Source: Atopsyche davidsoni
Lineage: Eukaryota > Arthropoda > Insecta > Trichoptera > Hydrobiosidae
NCBI GenBank assembly: GCA_022113835.1
Contig: JAILWY010000007.1
Location: 8,533,001 to 8,597,000, forward strand
DNA length: 64,000 bases
Direction of reading: 5' to 3'
Position 1 is the first letter of the stretch. Each line of letters starts with the position of its first letter. Below the pieces are notes generated by a model. The model worked only from the letters and a program-made list of their open reading frames with translations, was not told the DNA's origin and searched no databases. Position numbers and translations under genes: made by a program. This document shows positions 59,355 through 64,000 of the stretch, in pieces.

Positions 59355-62300
59355 CTTCCAAGATGCTGTCTGGTTTCTTTATGTGTCCGTATGCGCTTAT
59401 TATTCGGTAGGAGCGGGCATTTACATACAAATGTGTTACATAAATAGTTGAAATGGAATAAAGCGAGAGAAAGCCGGAGGATCACACGAGCGCTGGACGC
59501 GCAGGGCCGAACTAAATCTCATCATATCGTGACAGGAAGCGGCCGGGGTAATTCGGTAATTGTGGGGGCAATCGGCCCAAAGAAGCAATGACCGCCGCGG
59601 AGGAGGAAACCATCGGCGGCCTGCGAGCTGCTTGGGCTCTAGACGACTGCCACGCCGATAAAAGTCTCAATAAAGAGACATTTCAAATTCATCAATGCAG
59701 ATTGAGGTAAACAGTTAGGCAAGTTCAATTTAAATTATTTATTTTTAATAAATAATAGCATAAATGGTTAATATATTCAGTTCTGAACTCTAACCTATTA
59801 AATATTTTTCAAAGCTGTTTGCGGCAAATCAAACACTGAGTATTAATCTATACATCTACAAATATTATAATGGATTTAAAAAAAATTATCAACTAACAAA
59901 TCATCTCGGAATGTTCAAAAAGGTTTGCTATTCCAGCGTTACTTTTTCAATAAAGTAAGTATATATTTTGGGCGCGGAGCATCTCGGTTTTTAGTGATAT
60001 TGTGTAGATACTGCAACGCGAGGATAAAAAGACAAAAATAAAAATGAAGTCAGAGCACGGAGGTAACAATTTAATAATTCTAAGGAATGGACGCGAACGG
60101 GGACGGACAGAGAGCCACGCATCTAATGATAGACCCCCTTCCAACTTGGAAATAGCTTTCACGTCTACAAGTTGAGTAAACACTTCTTGACCTAAATGAA
60201 ATGTAATCGATATTTAACGTGGAATTAATTATTCTCGAGTAAATAAAACGTTAAGGTACCTTTGTACCTAAACAACAATAATAATTTCTAGCTTCGATAT
60301 TTCAGTGCTTAGTTATAGTTGTGCCATCTGCGCGAAGTTTTTAGCGACATTCTTTTATAATATAGTTTCAAAATAATAATAAAAAAGCAACGAATTTTAA
60401 TTTAAATGGATATCGTATAAGGGCTGCCTCCGATCAACATGTCGGAAGGAGGGCCCGGGTCGTGCATGCGTACATATCGGTACAGTTTTTAATATGGCCG
60501 GTCGTCCTGCAGTTACAGTTGAGGGCACACCCTCTCAGCGGACGGAGCCACGAAATTGCTTCCCCACCCGGCTGGGGCCCGACTCAAATTAGAGACTGAA
60601 GCATGGCCAATTAAATTAACTACAAAAATGGCCTTTCACACCGTTTCCAAACGGCTGATTTAAATATACTTGTATCGCAGAAGCACGGGGTGTTACAAAA
60701 AAAAATGTGAATATAATTATGTGTACATAATTGTATAAATGATGGTCTAAAGAGGTTGTAGCTGGTGTAACAACAAAACAACTTCTATGAGATATTTTTA
60801 ATATGCGATTCGCTTGTTTGACTTTGTTTATTAATTAGGCACATCTTTATTGAAAACGTGCATACATTGGGGTCCACGGAGGGGGAAAGTTTCCTGGGGG
60901 CATAATATTGGAACTCGTAACTTTTAAGCCTTTGAAAGTAAAGTCAATATTTAAAGGCTAGTGTAAATATGAGACTTGTATATGTAAAATAAGCTTTAGC
61001 TAGAAATATTTTACAAAAATGAAGTAATTAGACTACATGTACCATATTTTTATAAAAGATTTTCTTTAGTACTTCATTAGTAAAACTCGTTGGCTACCAG
61101 GCAAAGTGGAGCAACTGGCGTGACACGTGTTAGAAGGCAGTTTAAAACATAGCACACACAGTCAATTGTTTATATTTTAAACATTTTTGATTTATTTTGA
61201 ACGGGAAATTTATTTATTGATATTAATAGCCAAAACATATAGCTATTAATATTTAGGATAGTCTTCACACTGTGGATTAATTAAAACGAAGGCATACTTT
61301 TATATTTAATGTGGTATATGTATAATTAGCTATATTAAGATGAAGTAACTTTTTAAGTACTCAGACAATTTAAATTGATACTCTAAAATGAAAGTAGTCA
61401 AAGGCAAGTCGTTCATGAATTTATTACTCATTACTGAAAGGATATAAAATGTATGGTAATTTTTTAAAAATAAATAATTGTTTAAAATCATATAGTATGT
61501 ATGAAAAAACTAAACAAATAGTTGAATCCATTGCGCATGAACATGCTATTTACTCTCAGCAATATAAAAAAAAAACAAAAATAAATACAGTATTTTAAAT
61601 TAAATCCAACTTGTCCATTTCGTTTAATTTCATTCCGCGTAGTCTTATTTCGATTCTTATCTTATAACGAATGTATAAGACATGTTTAAGCCAAATAACG
61701 TAGAGAATTAAAATAAATAACAGCCCCATGTAAAAAAAAGGTGAACAGAATTTAAAAAAGCATTGGTGTACATATTAGATAATGCAATGCATTTGAGTTG
61801 CATGCACCGCACGTAACTGTTAAAACAAAGCCAAAGTTTTCCACGACATAAGTTCGGACATTCTGAGAAGAGCCGCTCTGATTGCGTTAGTGTATTTTGA
61901 TTGTTAAATTCAAGAGTGAATCAATCTCGTAACATTCCATCTCGCCGCGGGTCCCTTCCACGTTCGTTTGATGCCATAAATTGGCTCAATTGATAGTACG
62001 TAGGTGCTCGCTGGCTGGTCCGTGCATTTGTTTACAACTATCAGTGACTGCAGCGGGGACTGCCCGCATGCCCCTCGCGCGTACTTATATTTTCTATGTA
62101 AATCTCGTAATAAACTAATCACATAACCGTAACTTAATGCAGAGTTTAAGTTTTAGCATGGTTATATTATGTAAACTGTGGAACTAATGATCCTAGGCCG
62201 CACCCGTTTCCATCAGATATAAGGAATATATATATAGAATATTCGTACAAGCGCTACAACGCAGTTAAGAGAGAATATTAATTCAAATTATAAAAATTAC

Positions 62301-62369
62301 ACGAGTACAAATGCACACATATATGATGAAAACTAGAAAAAAGAATGTGTGCAAATTGGTTATTTGTTG
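59355..62369. other. Non-coding; GC islands at 59.5 and 60.5 kb
   Basis: GC-rich patches at 59470-59640 and 60420-60600 are surrounded by AT-rich DNA. A minus-strand junction at 60267/60268 (attattgttgtttag then GTACAA) has a good acceptor and poor donor. No gene seen. Confidence 0.5.
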
Positions 62370-62438
62370 ATAAAGAAAATATATTTATTTATATTTTTAG
62401 TCTCCGATTAAAAATATAAATAAATATATTTACTTTAT
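62370..62438. repeat. 30-bp-arm AT-rich inverted repeat, 9-bp loop
   Basis: 62370-62399 and 62409-62438 are reverse complements with one mismatch around gtctccgat. An 18-mer overlapping its left arm (ttgataaagaaaatatat, 62368-62385) recurs at 62778-62795, directly against the LTR. A short transposon relic or slippage-derived repeat is possible. Confidence 0.7.
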
Positions 62439-62795
62439 ATAAAATCCTTCCCCGCCCTCCCCATTCTGTTGTTTGTGCGTGGCTGCCTTTCTGTACCCTG
62501 AGCGTGTGTAAAGGATCGGTAATGGAGTAAATGATTTTGGAGGGATGTGCTCCTTGTCGGGGTGAGGGGGCTCCTGTTATTGTTTCTGTAATTTGCTGCA
62601 GAAGGAGTATCAGATCTAAACACCAGACCTTGCTTGGGGCATAAAATATAAAACTGCGGTGTAGAAGGACCCGGGGGCCCACTACACTATTTTCCCATTA
62701 GAAAATCTTGAACACTGGGTCAGCGTGCGTATATACTCAGTGAGATTGTTGCCAACCTTCTCTGAGGAGAGGCACTTGATAAAGAAAATATATAC

Positions 62796-63169
62796 TGTAA
62801 CGCGCCGGGTCTCCAATAATTAAAACATGATTTATTTGCACTATTTATATTTAACTTATATTATACAGAGTCTTCACAACTATTTATATTAACACATATT
62901 TATATCAACGACACCCGAGGACTGTCTCGCGCTCACGGCTCCCGAGAACTGTCTGTCGACCACTACTCCCGAGGACTCTCTATCGAGCACTCCTTCAGAG
63001 GACTCTGTCAAGCACTGGCGCCGGTCGTCTTGTCGCTCGTTCTCCAAGGCCACGTATTGTCGCCCCTAAACGACGGTCGCTTGATCATTACAGATGTTTC
63101 TGGACTATGGACTAGAAGTAGACTATGGAGTAGAATCGCTTCGATCGATTCTACCGCTAACCCGTTACA
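62796..63169. mobile_element. Solo LTR (374 bp) with 4-bp target-site duplication
   Basis: The element starts TGTAACG and ends CGTTACA, giving the TG...CA ends and 7-bp terminal inversion of LTR-retrotransposon long terminal repeats. It is flanked by ATAC on both sides (62792-62795 and 63170-63173), matching the 4-bp duplication of Ty3/Gypsy-type insertions. No gag-pol sequence, primer-binding site or second LTR is visible, so it is most simply a solo LTR left by recombination. The exact family is not identifiable. Confidence 0.75.
62909..63014. repeat. Four 27-bp tandem repeats inside the LTR
   Basis: Units begin at 62909, 62936, 62963 and 62990. They share a core like cccgaggactgtct ... 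cgagca; the last unit is 25 bp. Units differ by several substitutions. Their position in an LTR suggests enhancer-like or structural repeats, which is inference. Confidence 0.75.
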
Positions 63170-63337
63170 ATACTATAAAATAAGTTATACTTAAATAATC
63201 CCGTTCACATGTGAGCTGAGCTAATGATTTCTTATTTAAATATGAGGTAAATTGCATCTGTAAAGGCATACGGGTATATGTTAAATCAAGAATTGATTAA
63301 AAAAATTATAACTAATTTACATAAAAATAATGTTATA

Positions 63338-63501
63338 AAGCCCTCTACACAAGTCACGACACGCGACCGATTTGCAATCAGCCAACAGCGTCTCTTCATT
63401 TTGGGTGTTTTTGTATAGTTTTCCCAAAGTAAACAACGCATGGGACGCTATTGGCCAATTGAAAGTCGGTCGCAGTTGTGATGCGACGTGTGCAGGGGCC
63501 T
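63338..63501. mobile_element. MITE copy 3 (TA-flanked, fullest copy)
   Basis: A 164-bp element with TA on both sides. The left TIR (aagccctctacac ... gcgaccgatttgcaatc) and right TIR (reverse complement aggcccctgcacac ... gcgaccgactttc) extend about 55 bp, and the 50 or so bp between carry no coding sequence. The inner part of each TIR contains a CAATCAGCCAA or CAATTGGCCAA block. With copy 1 at 13.8 kb and the partial copy at 18.1 kb it defines one family in this window. Confidence 0.8.
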
Positions 63502-64000
63502 TACCCGTCAGTCAAGGCTCATAGACTATCGCCACTATTCTAGCGACGAGTGTGGAAAAATATCGAAACAAAGTGTGAACACCCAGCCGCACAAAGAGCC
63601 GGATGCTCCGCATTGTGTTTCAGCCGGCCCGCAGTATAAACAAGGACTGGCCTGAACGAGGACTCACTTGCGTCCACCGCCTGCACTGGGAGACTACCAG
63701 GGACGCGTTAAAAATCTAAAGAACAAACGGCCTTTTCTGTTTTTATTTCCTATACCATATTATACTTATTCACGAATGTTTTAGGATTGCTACAAATAAC
63801 AAAAAAATAATTAATTGATTGGATATAGTTGTATACAGATTTATATGAATGCAATAAACATAACTGTACATAAAATAACGAGTATTTGGTTTCATACGTT
63901 GAATAAAATAACGAATACGTGTTGAGGTTATATTTAATACAAAAGCTAGCTAGTTTGGTAAACACTGGTCATAGATCACAGAGCCCCAAGAAAATGGTCG
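63502..64000. other. Non-coding; GC patch then AT-rich
   Basis: A GC-rich patch at 63590-63700 precedes AT-rich sequence to the window end. A 71-codon minus ORF there is AT-driven. Nothing recognisable. Confidence 0.5.

Noticed and set aside
1..64000. Known insect miRNAs, snRNAs, 5S rRNA, Hox homeobox exons
   Set aside because: Looked for recognisable mature or core sequences by eye and saw none; a covariance-model and profile search would be needed to exclude them.

Overview
This is a 64-kb stretch of eukaryotic, AT-rich, non-coding nuclear DNA. It is most likely insect, and the tRNA-derived retroposon heads make Lepidoptera my best guess, though nothing in the sequence proves the order. 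No open reading frame looks like a conserved protein. The longest (168 codons, minus strand near 18.5-19.0 kb) is low-complexity chance ORF, and the GC-rich ORFs are by-products of GC-rich islands. I found no rRNA, no intact tRNA, no CRISPR array and no bacterial-type operon structure, so I annotate no CDS.

The strongest signal is splicing-related. Five minus-strand sites have a pyrimidine tract ending in CAG or TAG fused directly to GTRAG (boundaries near 53239, 43861, 39991, 29112 and 5923). These are zero-length exons, the form of the recursive-splicing 'ratchet points' known from giant Drosophila introns. By eye these are all of the minus-strand AGGTRAG occurrences, and every one follows a pyrimidine tract. 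The plus-strand occurrences mostly do not. My reading is that most of the window is a single very long intron of a minus-strand gene whose exons lie outside it. The gene is not identifiable from this window.

A background of GC-rich, CpG-containing islands (roughly 100-300 bp, every 1-3 kb) sits in the AT-rich sequence. They look like candidate cis-regulatory or conserved non-coding elements. One carries E2F-like and YY1/Pho-like sites (33.2 kb), and another region has tandem CACGTG E-boxes 7 bp apart (44.07 kb).

Mobile and repeated DNA, in order: a 96-bp-arm near-perfect palindrome built on a SINE tail (10.6 kb); a TA-flanked MITE family with copies at 13.8 and 63.4 kb and a partial copy at 18.1 kb; a tRNA-Thr-like SINE (19.8 kb); a tRNA-like SINE with an (ATT)n tail (40.7 kb); an 88-bp-arm fold-back element (47.9-48.1 kb); a solo LTR with a 4-bp target duplication and internal 27-bp repeats (62.8-63.2 kb); several micro- and minisatellites; and a GC-rich 17-mer shared between 36.5 and 54.25 kb. 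One plausible plus-strand 52-nt exon (41877-41928) is proposed with low confidence.
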